A stretch of 64,000 bases of DNA, from contig CAXBBM010000009.1 of assembly GCA_963973915.1 (NCBI GenBank), forward strand, positions 62,001-126,000, written 5' to 3'. A program made the translations under genes and the position numbers. Shown here piece by piece: positions 47,100 to 56,910 of the stretch. The notes under the pieces are model-generated. The model was given only the letters and a program-made list of their open reading frames with translations, made no database searches and was not told the origin of the DNA. The number at the start of each line of letters is the position of its first letter. The first letter of the stretch is position 1. The stretch comes from Polycyclovorans sp002706265. GTDB taxonomy: Bacteria; Pseudomonadota; Gammaproteobacteria; Nevskiales; Nevskiaceae.

Positions 47100-49292
47100 A
47101 TGACCCCCGACGACGCCCGCACCCTGTTACTTGGGGCGCTCAACCCCGCACAACAATCGGCGGTCAGCGCGCCGCAGGCCCACCGCCTGGTGCTGGCCGG
47201 CGCCGGCTCGGGCAAGACCCGCGTGCTCACCCATCGGTTGGCGTGGCTGGTGGCGATCGAGCGCCTGTCGCCGCAATCGGTTCTGGCGGTCACCTTCACC
47301 AACAAGGCCGCGGCCGAAATGCGCGGGCGCCTGGAGCAGTTGCTGCGCGTGCCGGTGAGCGCCCTGTGGGTGGGCACTTTTCACGGCATTGCCCACCGCA
47401 TGCTGCGGCTGCATTACAAGGACGCGGGCCTGCCGCAGAACTTCCAGATTCTCGACGCCGACGACCAGCTGCGGCTGGTCAAGCGCCTGCTGAAAAACCT
47501 CGACCTGCCCGACGACCAATGGCCGCCCCGCGCGGTGGCGGGCTTCATCAACGCCCGCAAGGAAGACGGCCAACGCGCCGGCAACCTGCCCGAAACCGCC
47601 GACTTCGTCGCCCACACCTACAGGCGCATCTACCAGGCCTACGAGGCGCAATGCAACCAGAACGGGCTGGTGGATTTCGCCGAACTACTGCTGCGCGCTT
47701 ACGAACTCTGTCGCGACAATGCCGACATCCAGGCCCATTACCGGCGGCGTTTTCGCCACATTCTGGTCGATGAGTTTCAGGACACCAACCACCTGCAATA
47801 CCAGTGGCTGCGCACGCTGGCGGGCGATACCGGCATCCTGTTCGCAGTGGGCGACGACGATCAGTCGATCTATTCGTGGCGGGGTGCGCGGGTCGAGCAC
47901 ATGCTGCAACTCACCCGCGAGCTGCCCCAGTGTGACGTGGTGCGGCTGGAGCAGAACTACCGCTCAACCGCCACCATTCTGGGCGCCGCCAACAGCCTGA
48001 TCGCCCGCAACCAGGGACGGCTGGGCAAAGAGCTGTGGACCGCCGGCAACGACGGCGAGCTGATTCAACGCTTTGAGGCCTTCACCGACCTCGACGAAGC
48101 CGAGTTCGTGGTGCACCGCATTCGCGACGGCATGAACAGCGGCCGGCCGCTGAGCCACCACGCCATCCTTTACCGCACCAGCGCCCAATCACGGGTGATG
48201 GAAGAAGCGCTGATCCGTGCCGGCACGCAGTACCGCATCTACGGCGGCCTGCGCTTCTTCGAGCGTGCCGAGATCAAGGACGTGCTTGCGTGGTTGCGCC
48301 TGCTGCACAACCGCGATGACGACGTCAGCTTCGAGCGCGCCGTGGGCGCGCCGCCCCGCGGCATTGGCGCCACCTCGCTCGACAAACTGCGCCGGGCGGC
48401 GCACGACGGCGGCATCTCGCTCTGGCAGGCCGCCACCCAGGCCACGCCGGCTACCTTGGGTCGCACGGCCAAGGCCCTGGGCGAGTTGATTGCCCTGGTC
48501 GACCAGATCGCGGGCAAGACCCGGCACGAGACGCTGGGCGCGCTGACCGAAACCGTGATTCGCGACTCCGGTCTGCGCGCCCACTTCGACAAGGACCGCA
48601 GCGAGCAGGGCGAAGGCCGCCGCGAAAACCTCGACGAGCTGATCAACGCCACGCGCGGCTTCGAGCCGCTGCTCACCGACGACACCGAGATCGACCCGCT
48701 GACCGCCTTTCTCACCCATGCCGCGCTGGAGGCCGGCGAACGCCAGTCCGGCCCCGGCGAGGACTGCGTGCAGTTGATGACCCTGCACGCGGCCAAGGGT
48801 CTGGAATTTCCGGTGGTGTTTCTGGTGGGGCTGGAGCAAGGCCTGTTTCCCAGCCAGCGCACCATCGACGAAGGCCACCTCGAAGAAGAGCGTCGCCTTT
48901 GCTACGTCGGCATCACCCGCGCCCGGGAGCAGCTGTACCTCACCCATTCCGGTTCGCGGCGCATTCACGGCGTGCAGCAGAGCTGTGTCCCCTCGCAGTT
49001 TCTGCGTGAAATCGACCCGTCGTTCGTGGCCGAGACCCGGCCGCGCGCCGGCGTGCTGCATGCGCCCGCGATGCGCGGCGGGCCGCAACTGCTGCGCGGT
49101 GGCGCGGCCGTCATGCCCGACGCCGCGCACGGCCTGCACATCGGCATGCGCGTCAGCCACAGCAAATTCGGCGAAGGCACCGTGCTCAATTTCGACGGTG
49201 AAGGCCCCGGCGCGCGGGTCGAGGTCAATTTCAAGCGCGACGGCGCCAAATGGCTGATGCTGGCCTACGCCAAACTTCACCCCGCAGGATGA
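47100..49292 (+). CDS. uvrD: DNA helicase II (UvrD/Rep/PcrA family)
   Basis: 730 residues. Motifs: LNPAQQSAV (Q motif), AGAGSGKTRVL (Walker A, near 32-42), TFTNKAAAEMR, VDEFQDTNHLQY, VGDDDQSIYSWRGA, LEQNYRST, LMTLHAAKGLEFPVVFL and YVGITRAREQLYL. The C-terminal Tudor-like region (KFGEGTVLNFDGEG) is typical of UvrD and binds RNA polymerase or MutL. It unwinds DNA in excision and mismatch repair. The stop is 6 bases before mtfA, so they are cotranscribed. Confidence 0.96.
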   Translation: MTPDDARTLLLGALNPAQQSAVSAPQAHRLVLAGAGSGKTRVLTHRLAWLVAIERLSPQSVLAVTFTNKAAAEMRGRLEQLLRVPVSALWVGTFHGIAHRMLRLHYKDAGLPQNFQILDADDQLRLVKRLLKNLDLPDDQWPPRAVAGFINARKEDGQRAGNLPETADFVAHTYRRIYQAYEAQCNQNGLVDFAELLLRAYELCRDNADIQAHYRRRFRHILVDEFQDTNHLQYQWLRTLAGDTGILFAVGDDDQSIYSWRGARVEHMLQLTRELPQCDVVRLEQNYRSTATILGAANSLIARNQGRLGKELWTAGNDGELIQRFEAFTDLDEAEFVVHRIRDGMNSGRPLSHHAILYRTSAQSRVMEEALIRAGTQYRIYGGLRFFERAEIKDVLAWLRLLHNRDDDVSFERAVGAPPRGIGATSLDKLRRAAHDGGISLWQAATQATPATLGRTAKALGELIALVDQIAGKTRHETLGALTETVIRDSGLRAHFDKDRSEQGEGRRENLDELINATRGFEPLLTDDTEIDPLTAFLTHAALEAGERQSGPGEDCVQLMTLHAAKGLEFPVVFLVGLEQGLFPSQRTIDEGHLEEERRLCYVGITRAREQLYLTHSGSRRIHGVQQSCVPSQFLREIDPSFVAETRPRAGVLHAPAMRGGPQLLRGGAAVMPDAAHGLHIGMRVSHSKFGEGTVLNFDGEGPGARVEVNFKRDGAKWLMLAYAKLHPAG

Positions 49293-49298
49293 CCCGCG

Positions 49299-50132
49299 AT
49301 GCCCGATGACTTGCTCGACTATGGCTGGCTGATCGGTATTTTTGCCATCGCGCTGATTCTGGGGCCACTGTTCGCCTTGCGCCCCACCAGCCAGAAGCGT
49401 GGCAAGGTGCCCATGCCCGAAGACTGGAAGGCCCGGCTCGCCAGGCTGCCGCACGCGGCGTGCATCGACGACGCGCAGCGCCTGCGCTGGCATGACGATG
49501 TCGAGACCTTCTGGAGCCGGGTGACGGTGGCCGGCTGCCAGGGTTTCTGGGTCAATGCCGACGTGCGGCTCACCATTGCCGGCTACGCCTGCCTGCTGCG
49601 GCTGAACGCGCCCAAGGGCCCGCCCTATCCGCAGCTGAAAACGGTGCTGGTGTACCCGCAGCCCTTTCTGGTGCCGCAGACCGAGCCCGACGAATACGGC
49701 CTGGTGCCCGACGAGCCCATTGAACAGATCGGCGAAAGCTGGAGCGGCGAGCGGGTCATCGTCTCCTGGGCCGATGTCGAGGCGGCACTGATGGGGGATG
49801 CCGTCAACGTGCTGGTGCACGAGTTCGCCCATCAACTCGATGACGAGAGCGACGATGCCAGCGGCGCCCCGCCGTGGCGCGATGCCGACCGCTGGGCCAA
49901 GGTGATGCAGGTCGAATACGACACGCTGCAGCGCCATCGGCGCCCCAAGGTGCTCGACGCCTACGGCAAGGAATCCCCCGAAGAATTTTTTGGCGTGGTG
50001 ATGGAGGCCTACTTCCAGCGCGGCGCCGACATGGCGCGGCATCACCCGGCGCTGTACCAGTTGCTGGAAGCAACCTTTGGCCTGTCCACCGAACAGGTGA
50101 CATGGCGCACCGAGGTGCTGGTGGCGCCGTGA
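49299..50132 (+). CDS. mtfA: MtfA/M90 zinc metallopeptidase
   Basis: 277 residues. The N-terminal TM helix is LIGIFAIALILGPLFAL. The gluzincin motif HEFAHQLD is near residue 172, with the downstream Glu in ESPEEFFGVVMEAYF. In E. coli MtfA binds the repressor Mlc and has peptidase activity. It lies 6 bases after uvrD. Compared with E. coli it has an extra membrane anchor. Confidence 0.9.
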   Translation: MPDDLLDYGWLIGIFAIALILGPLFALRPTSQKRGKVPMPEDWKARLARLPHAACIDDAQRLRWHDDVETFWSRVTVAGCQGFWVNADVRLTIAGYACLLRLNAPKGPPYPQLKTVLVYPQPFLVPQTEPDEYGLVPDEPIEQIGESWSGERVIVSWADVEAALMGDAVNVLVHEFAHQLDDESDDASGAPPWRDADRWAKVMQVEYDTLQRHRRPKVLDAYGKESPEEFFGVVMEAYFQRGADMARHHPALYQLLEATFGLSTEQVTWRTEVLVAP

Positions 50133-50259
50133 GGCTGGGTCAGGCCCGTGGTCGACTCGGCACGGCGCAACGCGCCATCGACACCCCCAACCGAAGCAGA
50201 AGTGCCACCGAAGTTCGCTAGACTCCAAGCCCCTGCCGTTTTTCGCTAGAGAACCCTTC

Positions 50260-50952
50260 ATGCGCACACTTGCCTTGCTCGGCCTTGGTCTGCTGGCCCC
50301 TGCCGCTCACGCTTTCGATCTGAGCGTGGACGCCTATTACACCGCCGATGCCTCGGTGCGCGCGGAAGATCGCGACACCGACAACACGCTCAAGCTTGAC
50401 GAGGGCAGCGGCGAGGGCGTCCGTTTGGTCGCCTGGCCCGAGAACAGCCCGGTGTTCTTTTCGGCCGAGCTGGCCAATGTGCGCGACGCCGAAAGCGATT
50501 TTCAGATCGCTGGCGCCACGTTCACCGAAACGGCGCGCTATCAGCAGATTCGGGCCGGCATGGGCGTGATCAACCGCAGCGCCTTCTACACGCGGTTCGA
50601 AGTGGTGCGCAGCGATCTGCGCAGCGAACGGCGTGACGCTGCCACTTTGTTCGTTGCATCCACCCAGCGCGAGTCCACGGGCCTGGCGGCGCTGGTCGGC
50701 ATTGCCGGCGCGCTGCATTCACGGGTGCTGGGGTCCATCGAGGTGGGGTACCAGGATCTCGACCTGCTGGAAGACAACGACGATGAAGCGCAGGAATTCG
50801 GTCGCGGGTTCATTGGCACCGCCCGCGTCGACGTGCCGGTGCATTCCCGCATCCAGATTTTTGGTGAGTACCGGTTTCAGCAGGCCCGCAATGACAACCT
50901 GCAGACCGAGCTGAGCGAGGCCCGCATCGGCGTGCGCTTCAACGTGCTCTAA
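50260..50952 (+). CDS. putative small outer-membrane beta-barrel protein
   Basis: 230 residues with a signal peptide (LALLGLGLLAPAAHA-FD). The mature chain alternates polar and apolar residues (LSVDAYYTADASVR ... RIGVRFNVL) and ends with an Asn-Val-Leu strand, which suggests an 8- to 10-stranded barrel. I do not recognise a named family. It is monocistronic, facing the SPOR/argS pair tail to tail. Confidence 0.6.
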   Translation: MRTLALLGLGLLAPAAHAFDLSVDAYYTADASVRAEDRDTDNTLKLDEGSGEGVRLVAWPENSPVFFSAELANVRDAESDFQIAGATFTETARYQQIRAGMGVINRSAFYTRFEVVRSDLRSERRDAATLFVASTQRESTGLAALVGIAGALHSRVLGSIEVGYQDLDLLEDNDDEAQEFGRGFIGTARVDVPVHSRIQIFGEYRFQQARNDNLQTELSEARIGVRFNVL

Positions 50953-50982
50953 GGCCCGCGCGGCGCGGCGCGGCGCGGTCGC

Positions 50983-51546
50983 TTACTGCACCTTCACCAC
51001 CATCGAGTCGAAGCCGTTGCGGTTGACCGATTGGGAGAGCGCTTGCGCCGCGTTCAAGCCCTTTACCGGGCCGAGCCGCACGCGATAGAAGGTTTCCCGA
51101 CCGTCGATGGTGACCTTTTCGATCACGGCCTCTTCGCCCAGCAGCGCCAAAGCCGCCTTCTGGCGTTCGGCATCATCAGCGCTGCGGTAGGCGGCGACCT
51201 GCACCCAGTATTCGGTGCTGCTGGCGGTGGGTGCCGGCACCGGCGCCGCAGCGGTCGGTTCCTCGATGGGCCGAGGATCGACCACCACCTCCGGCTGCTT
51301 GGGCAGCAACTCATAAAACGAGAACTGGCGCGGCGACGGCGTGGGCGAGGTGTCGGGTTCGGGCGCGCTGCCGCGCGGCGTGGCCACCACCGGCATCGGG
51401 TCCACGGGCCGGGTGATGTACACGTAGGCGGCCACCGCCAGCCCCACGGTCAGCCCCACCAGCGCCCACACCCACCCCGGCATGTCGGCGCGGCGCGGCG
51501 GCGGTTTGCGCCGGTTGGGCGGTCGGTTGCCGTAGGCGCTGGCCAT
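50983..51546 (-). CDS. SPOR-domain membrane protein
   Basis: 187 residues from the ATG overlapping the argS stop (TAATG). One TM helix (MPGWVWALVGLTVGLAVAAYVY, near 22-43) sits behind a basic cytoplasmic tail. A Pro-rich linker and a C-terminal SPOR fold follow: YWVQVAAYRSADDAERQKAAL, with FYRVRLGPVKG. SPOR proteins bind denuded peptidoglycan at division sites. An SPOR protein (FtsN-like) directly after argS is a common gammaproteobacterial pair, but it is smaller than FtsN. Confidence 0.85.
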   Translation of the reverse strand: MASAYGNRPPNRRKPPPRRADMPGWVWALVGLTVGLAVAAYVYITRPVDPMPVVATPRGSAPEPDTSPTPSPRQFSFYELLPKQPEVVVDPRPIEEPTAAAPVPAPTASSTEYWVQVAAYRSADDAERQKAALALLGEEAVIEKVTIDGRETFYRVRLGPVKGLNAAQALSQSVNRNGFDSMVVKVQ

Positions 51547-53318
51547 TACATGCGCTCCGGGGCACTGACGCCCAGCAAGGCCAGGCCGTTGCCGAGCACC
51601 AGGCGCGTGGCTTCGCACAGGGCGAGACGTGCCGCCTGCAATGCGGCGTCGTCCACCAGAAACTTGTGCGCGTTGTAGTAGCTGTGAAACGCGTCGGCCA
51701 GTTCGTCCTTGAGATAGAACGCCATGCGGTGCGGCGCCAGATCTTGAGCCGCCGACGCGATGACGTCGGGAAAGCGCGCCAGGGCGGTCAGCAGACGCTT
51801 CTCGTGTTCGTTGTCGAGCCGGGCCAGATGCGCCAGCCCGGTGGCGCGATCGTAGACCGCGCCCGATTCCGCAAGCTGGGCAAACACGCTGCACAGCCGC
51901 GCGTGGGCGTACTGGACGTAATACACCGGGTTGTCGGTGGAACGGCTCTTGGCCAGGTCAACGTCGAATTCCAGGTGCTGCTCGTGGCCGCGCATCAGAT
52001 AGAAGAAGCGCGTGGCATCGGCGCCGGCCTCGTCGATCAACTCCTTGAGGGTGACGAAGTTGCCGCTGCGCTTGCCCATGCGCCCCGATGACAGCGTGAC
52101 GAACTGGATCAACTGCACGTCCAGGGCATCGTTGCGACCGGTGAGCGCTTCGATGGCCGCGCGCACCCGGGCGATGTAGCCGTGGTGGTCGGCGCCCCAT
52201 ACATCGAGCAACCGTGGCCAGTCACGATCGAGCTTGTCGACGTGGTAGGCCAGATCGTTGCAGTAATAGGTGGCGGCGCCGTCAGCCTTGATCAACACCC
52301 GGTCCTTCTCGTCGCCGAAGGCTTCCGACTTCATCCACACGGCGCCATCGCGGGTGTAGGTCAGGCCCTGCTCGCCCAGCCGCTTCAGCGCCTTGTCCAC
52401 GGCGCCTCGGGCCACCAGATCGGCCTCGCTGGTCCATTGGTCGAAGCGCACCGAAAAGGCGGCAAGGGTCGCGCGAATGGCGGCCAGTTGGTCGGTCAGT
52501 GCAGCGTGCCTGATCCGCTCGTAATCGGCCCCCAGGCCCTCGCGGCCGAGGGTGATCCAACGGTCGATGTGCGCTTCCTGCGACAGCTTGACGCGGTTCT
52601 TCTCGGCGTCATCGGCGCCTTCTGCCGCCACTTCTTCGGTTGGCAGCTCATCGATGCCGGCCACCCGGAACGCGTTGGCACCCACCTCGTCGTACAGCCG
52701 GTCGGCGGTCACGCGGATGTAGTCGGCCGGATAGGCACGCTTTGGAAACGCCAGCGCCACACCGCAACGCTGCAGATAACGCAGCCACACGCTGACGGTG
52801 AGCACGTCGGTCTGGCGCCCGGCATCGTTGATGTAGTACTCGCGCCACACCCGCCAGCCGGCGGCTTCCAGCAGATTGGCAACGGTGTCGCCATAGGCGG
52901 CGTTGCGCCCGTGCCCGACGTGCATCGGCCCGGTCGGGTTGGCCGAAACGAACTCGACCATGATGCGGCCACGACCACCGCTGTCGTCGCGGCCGTAACG
53001 CGCTTCGGCCGCCAGAATATCGGGCACCACCGCCTGAAACGCCGCGGGGGCGAGGTGAAAGTTGATGAAGCCCGGCCCGGCAATATCGACCTTCGCGACC
53101 CGGTCGGAAGGCGGCAGGGCGGCGACCAGCGCCTCGGCGACCTTGCGCGGTGGCAGGCCCAGCGGTTTGGCCAGCATCAACGCCAGATTGGTCTGGAAGT
53201 CACCGAAGCGCGGGTCCTTGGTGGCGTCAACCTGCGGCGCGGGCGGCACATCCAGAGGCCGTCCGGCGGTCACCGAGGCGAGTGCGGATTCGAGCAAGAC
53301 ACCGAGGTGAGCCTTCAT
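51546..53318 (-). CDS. argS: arginyl-tRNA synthetase
   Basis: 590 residues from MKAHLGVLLESALASV; the frame is open further upstream but without homology. Class I motifs: the HIGH variant HVGH in SANPTGPMHVGHGRNA, and the KMSK-like segment MGKRSGNFVTL. The DALR anticodon-binding domain is at the C-terminus. It attaches Arg to tRNA-Arg. Confidence 0.97.
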   Translation of the reverse strand: MKAHLGVLLESALASVTAGRPLDVPPAPQVDATKDPRFGDFQTNLALMLAKPLGLPPRKVAEALVAALPPSDRVAKVDIAGPGFINFHLAPAAFQAVVPDILAAEARYGRDDSGGRGRIMVEFVSANPTGPMHVGHGRNAAYGDTVANLLEAAGWRVWREYYINDAGRQTDVLTVSVWLRYLQRCGVALAFPKRAYPADYIRVTADRLYDEVGANAFRVAGIDELPTEEVAAEGADDAEKNRVKLSQEAHIDRWITLGREGLGADYERIRHAALTDQLAAIRATLAAFSVRFDQWTSEADLVARGAVDKALKRLGEQGLTYTRDGAVWMKSEAFGDEKDRVLIKADGAATYYCNDLAYHVDKLDRDWPRLLDVWGADHHGYIARVRAAIEALTGRNDALDVQLIQFVTLSSGRMGKRSGNFVTLKELIDEAGADATRFFYLMRGHEQHLEFDVDLAKSRSTDNPVYYVQYAHARLCSVFAQLAESGAVYDRATGLAHLARLDNEHEKRLLTALARFPDVIASAAQDLAPHRMAFYLKDELADAFHSYYNAHKFLVDDAALQAARLALCEATRLVLGNGLALLGVSAPERM

Positions 53319-53403
53319 TGACCTTGTAGCGAACGGGTGGGGCCGAGCATTGTACTCGGCTGATCCCGTTTGACCGTGCGCCGATTCGCAACCGGGTCGG
53401 CGA

Positions 53404-54594
53404 TCAGCCCGCCGGACGCTTGGCCGCCACTTCGAGGCCGCGGCGATAATGCGCCAGGGCGACGTCGACCTTCTGGTTGCGCTCGGCAAGCTGGCCCAGA
53501 TGCCAGTACACCACCGGCGTGCCGTGCGATGCGGCGGCGGCTTCAAGGTAGCTGCCGGCCTTGCCCCACAGCCGGTTGCGCGCGCAGGTGAGGCCGGCGG
53601 CGATCAACAGCTCGGTTTCTTCGCCATAACGCTGCAGCCATTGTTCGATGCTGGCCAATTGCGCCACCGGATCAATGCTCTCAAGGCCGCCGAAGCAGCG
53701 CACCAGCTCGGCATCCCACCGGGATTTGAGCGCCCGGTTGATGACCGCCACCGCCTCGCTTTCGGCGTTGAGGCGGGCCAACGCCAGGGCATAGGCACGC
53801 TGCACGCCGGGGTCGGCGCAGATTTCTGACTTGGCCTCATCCCACAGGGATTTCACCGTGGCCAGTTCGCCCGCGGCCGCCGCCCGCGTCAGCAGCATGG
53901 TGAAGGCCTTGACGGTCAGCGGGAACCGGCTGTCCAGCGTCAGCGCCTTGCCCGGCCCCGACATGAGGGCATACAGCTCGCGGTACTCGCCGGCGCCCTC
54001 CAGCGCCTCGGCCAGCAACAGCAGGGCGACGCGACTTTTCGGGCTTTGCCCGTGATAGTGGCGGGCGGCGTCCAGCGCCCGTTGCGGCTCACCCGAGGCC
54101 GCCAGCAGCCGGATGCGTTCGGCCATCACGGTCTCAAGCGGTGGGTTTTCGAGCGCCAGGGCGCGGTCCAGATAGGCGTCGCGACGGTCGTAGGCGCCCT
54201 GGGCCTGCGCCGCACGTGCGGCTGCGACGTAGCTCAGGTCCTGCGCCTCGTGATCGGCGATGCCCCGCAACAGCGACTGCTCCGCCACGCGCGGCTCACC
54301 GGTCACCAGCTCGCGCAGCCCCCGCACGAAATTCTGATGCGCCTTGTCGACACGGCGATCGCGCAGCCAGCCGCGGACCGACGACGGCAGCTGCAGGGCA
54401 CCGCCGGTGACGCGGCTGATCAGCCAGAGGGCCAGCCAGACGGCCAGCAGCAGCAGGGCGAATCCCGCCAGGGTGCTTTCAAGCACCCAGCCCTGCCAGG
54501 TGAACAGCACGTAGCCGGCATCCACCCCGAGCACATAGGCGGCCACCGCGCCCGCAGCCAGCGCCGCCAGCAACACCATGACCAGCACGATCAT
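53404..54594 (-). CDS. hemY: heme biosynthesis-associated TPR protein HemY
   Basis: 396 residues. Two N-terminal TM segments are visible (VMVLLAALAAGAVAAYVLG; STLAGFALLLLAVWLALWLI), then a TPR superhelix. The HemY_N domain motif LLLLAVWLALWLISRV and 'QSLLRGIADHEAQDLSYVAAARAAQ' are recognisable. The protein sits in the inner membrane and probably helps coproporphyrin or heme intermediate handling. It overlaps hemDX by 4 bases (ATGA), the gamma arrangement hemC-D-X-Y. Confidence 0.9.
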   Translation of the reverse strand: MIVLVMVLLAALAAGAVAAYVLGVDAGYVLFTWQGWVLESTLAGFALLLLAVWLALWLISRVTGGALQLPSSVRGWLRDRRVDKAHQNFVRGLRELVTGEPRVAEQSLLRGIADHEAQDLSYVAAARAAQAQGAYDRRDAYLDRALALENPPLETVMAERIRLLAASGEPQRALDAARHYHGQSPKSRVALLLLAEALEGAGEYRELYALMSGPGKALTLDSRFPLTVKAFTMLLTRAAAAGELATVKSLWDEAKSEICADPGVQRAYALALARLNAESEAVAVINRALKSRWDAELVRCFGGLESIDPVAQLASIEQWLQRYGEETELLIAAGLTCARNRLWGKAGSYLEAAAASHGTPVVYWHLGQLAERNQKVDVALAHYRRGLEVAAKRPAG

Positions 54595-56453
54595 TGCGCC
54601 CCCGGCTCAAGCTGGGCGCGCAGCAGGGTCAGGCTGCGGGTCAAATCCGGCAATTCCGCGACCTCCTGCTGGCGCTGCAGACGCTGGATCTCGGCCTCGA
54701 AGGCCGACACCGCGGGCTGATCCAGAGCGAAGTGCCGCGCCAGCCAGACGTGTGCCGAGGTGAGAATGCGCACGAAGTCGGCCACCTCGCCGGCCAGCCA
54801 GGCGGCGCGCGCGTTTTCGAGCTTCATGTGCAGCAGCAATGCGGTGGTCGCGGCGGCCGACTCGGGCAGCGCGCCGATGGTCTCGCCGCCTTCACGGCGC
54901 AACACGAACAGTTGCCGGAGGATGTCTCCCAGCCGGTCGAGCACCGGACGCTGGCCATCCAGGTCGACCGCAGAAAGGTCCATCTCGGGGGCCTCGCGGA
55001 CGCTGGGGGCCAGCGGCAGCGCGTCGACCTGTTCGATCAGACTGGACAGGGCCAGCGCCACCCCTTCGCGATCAAAACGCGGCAACGCCGCCAGCGCCGC
55101 ACGCTCGCGGGCCAGCGCTTCGCGGACTCCGTGCAGGCGCGGATCGGCAAGCCGCGCCAGACGATCATCGGCACGGGTGAGCGCGGCGGCCGCGCCCTTG
55201 ACGTCGCCGGCCAGCAGCAGGCGCTCGTTGGCCAGCAGCAGCAGTTGTTCGACCGTGGTCAGGGTGATCTGCGAGCCGCCGAGATCGATGCGGTCCTTGA
55301 GCTGGCCAACGGCCTCGTCATAGCCCTCCATGCGCAGCTGCAATGCGGCGGTCTGATCACCGACCTGCTGGGCAATTTCGATGGTTTCGCGCTGCTGCCG
55401 CGACACCCCTTCGGCGATCTTCAGGGCCTGCTCGCCATCTTTCACCAACAGGGCGCGCGCGGTGTCGAGCTGCATCCAGGCCCAATAGCCAGCCGCCACC
55501 CCGCCGACGCTGACCAGCAGCGCCAACACCGAGAAGAAAATGGCCACGCCGGCGCCGCGCCCACTGCGCGGCGCCCGGGTCGCGGCCGCTGCGGGGGGCT
55601 TGGGTGCCGTGGCCGGCTTGGAATCGGCAGGCACGGTCGAGGGTTCTACGGGCTTTGACGGGGAGTCGGACATGGAATGGACAGCACCAAAATGAGAATA
55701 AAGCGCCGCGACGACGTCGGCATCGTAAGGGCCGGACGCCAGCACGGGCGCATCGGCATAGCCTAAAGACTTTGCATGATCGACGAGGCGCGGACTGATG
55801 ACCAGCCACCTCGGCGCCCCGACACCGTCAATGGGCCGGTCTGAGGCCTGCATCGCCGCGTGGTAGGCGCTCATCGCCTCGGCGCTGGTGAACAGCACAA
55901 GTTCTGCGCCCTCAAGTGCGCTGGCCAACTGCGCGGCGTCGGGCGTCTCGGCCACCCGCCGGTAGACGGCCACGGTGTTCACGATGGCGCCCCGCTCGCG
56001 CAGCGTATCGGCGAGCAGGCTGCGCCCGCCCTCACCGGCAATCAGGGTCACCGTGGCCGCGCGCACGTCGCCCAGGCGAGGGTCGGCCAGCAAATCTTCA
56101 GAACGACTGCCCGACGCCGGCGACCAGGCGTTGACGCCAAGGGTCGCCAGCCTGGCCGCGGTGGCCTGGCCAATGGCAATGACCCGCGCGGGCCAGGGAA
56201 TGGGGGGCGGCAGCGCCGCCAAGGGCGTCACCGCATTGACGCTGGTGACGATCCACACCTGCGTGCGGGCCTGCGCGGCGAGCGTCGTCGCCAGTGCGCC
56301 GGCGGGCATCACAGGCTCGATTCGCAGCAACGGCAGGGCGACCGGCTCGGCGCCCTCGCCGGCCAGCGCACGCATCAGCCCCTCGGCCTGATGCGCAGGC
56401 CGGGTGACGATGATGCGCCGCCCTTTGAGCGGTGAGGCGAGCGGCTTATTCAT
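54591..56453 (-). CDS. hemDX: fused uroporphyrinogen-III synthase and HemX
   Basis: 620 residues from MNKPLASPLKGRR; the ATG overlaps the stop of the DUF4124 gene by 8 bases. Residues 1-250 form uroporphyrinogen-III synthase (IIVTRPAHQAEGL, WIVTSVNAV, AIGQATAARL, VVAALYSHF). A Pro/Ala linker, one TM helix (VAIFFSVLALLVSVGGVAAGYW) and a 280-residue HemX domain (LLLLANERLLLAGDVKGA) follow. In most gammaproteobacteria these are two genes; here they read continuously with no stop or shift. The enzyme cyclises hydroxymethylbilane to uroporphyrinogen III. Confidence 0.9.
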   Translation of the reverse strand: MNKPLASPLKGRRIIVTRPAHQAEGLMRALAGEGAEPVALPLLRIEPVMPAGALATTLAAQARTQVWIVTSVNAVTPLAALPPPIPWPARVIAIGQATAARLATLGVNAWSPASGSRSEDLLADPRLGDVRAATVTLIAGEGGRSLLADTLRERGAIVNTVAVYRRVAETPDAAQLASALEGAELVLFTSAEAMSAYHAAMQASDRPIDGVGAPRWLVISPRLVDHAKSLGYADAPVLASGPYDADVVAALYSHFGAVHSMSDSPSKPVEPSTVPADSKPATAPKPPAAAATRAPRSGRGAGVAIFFSVLALLVSVGGVAAGYWAWMQLDTARALLVKDGEQALKIAEGVSRQQRETIEIAQQVGDQTAALQLRMEGYDEAVGQLKDRIDLGGSQITLTTVEQLLLLANERLLLAGDVKGAAAALTRADDRLARLADPRLHGVREALARERAALAALPRFDREGVALALSSLIEQVDALPLAPSVREAPEMDLSAVDLDGQRPVLDRLGDILRQLFVLRREGGETIGALPESAAATTALLLHMKLENARAAWLAGEVADFVRILTSAHVWLARHFALDQPAVSAFEAEIQRLQRQQEVAELPDLTRSLTLLRAQLEPGAQ

Positions 56454-56910
56454 GAGCCTGCGCCCGGTGCGCGCCTTGGCGCGCCGCATCCAGCGCTGCC
56501 CGATAGGCGGCGCGCGCGGCGCCCCCGGGGCAGTGCCGGGATTCCGAAACCCGGGTTTCGACCACCATCAGCCGCACCTGCTGGTCGGAATACCGGAACT
56601 CGTAACCGCTGGGGCTCAGCCCGTACACCGCCGTCGCGGCCTGCAGGGTCGTGATGCGCGAGCGGGCCAGATCGCACTGGCGGGCGAACAGTTCAACCCA
56701 CGCCGCCGGCACGGTAAATCCGCTGTCGTTGGCCGGCGGCACCCTGCGCGTCGCCAGCAGCTCACGCGTGAGGCGTTGGCCCTCAGCCATGTGCTGATCG
56801 TCGTAATGAACCTGCCCGGCCGCATCGACCCACTTGTAAACGCCGGGCACGGCCATCGCCACCGACGATGCGCCAAGACCGGCAAGCAGCGCCAATCCCC
56901 ACCCTTTCAT
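56446..56910 (-). CDS. secreted DUF4124 protein
   Basis: 154 residues with a signal peptide (LALLAGLGASSVAMA-VP). The DUF4124 motif YKWVDAAGQVHYDDQH lies right behind it. The mature part continues with a helical region with a single disulfide-capable pair (QCDLARSR, RHCPGGA). Function unknown; it is encoded between a second DUF4124 gene and the heme genes, with 4- and 8-base overlaps. Confidence 0.8.
   Translation of the reverse strand: MKGWGLALLAGLGASSVAMAVPGVYKWVDAAGQVHYDDQHMAEGQRLTRELLATRRVPPANDSGFTVPAAWVELFARQCDLARSRITTLQAATAVYGLSPSGYEFRYSDQQVRLMVVETRVSESRHCPGGAARAAYRAALDAARQGAHRAQAHE

Noticed and set aside
48189..50267. 692-codon minus-strand frame opposite uvrD and mtfA
   Set aside because: Spans two well-supported plus-strand genes and their boundary; low-complexity protein.
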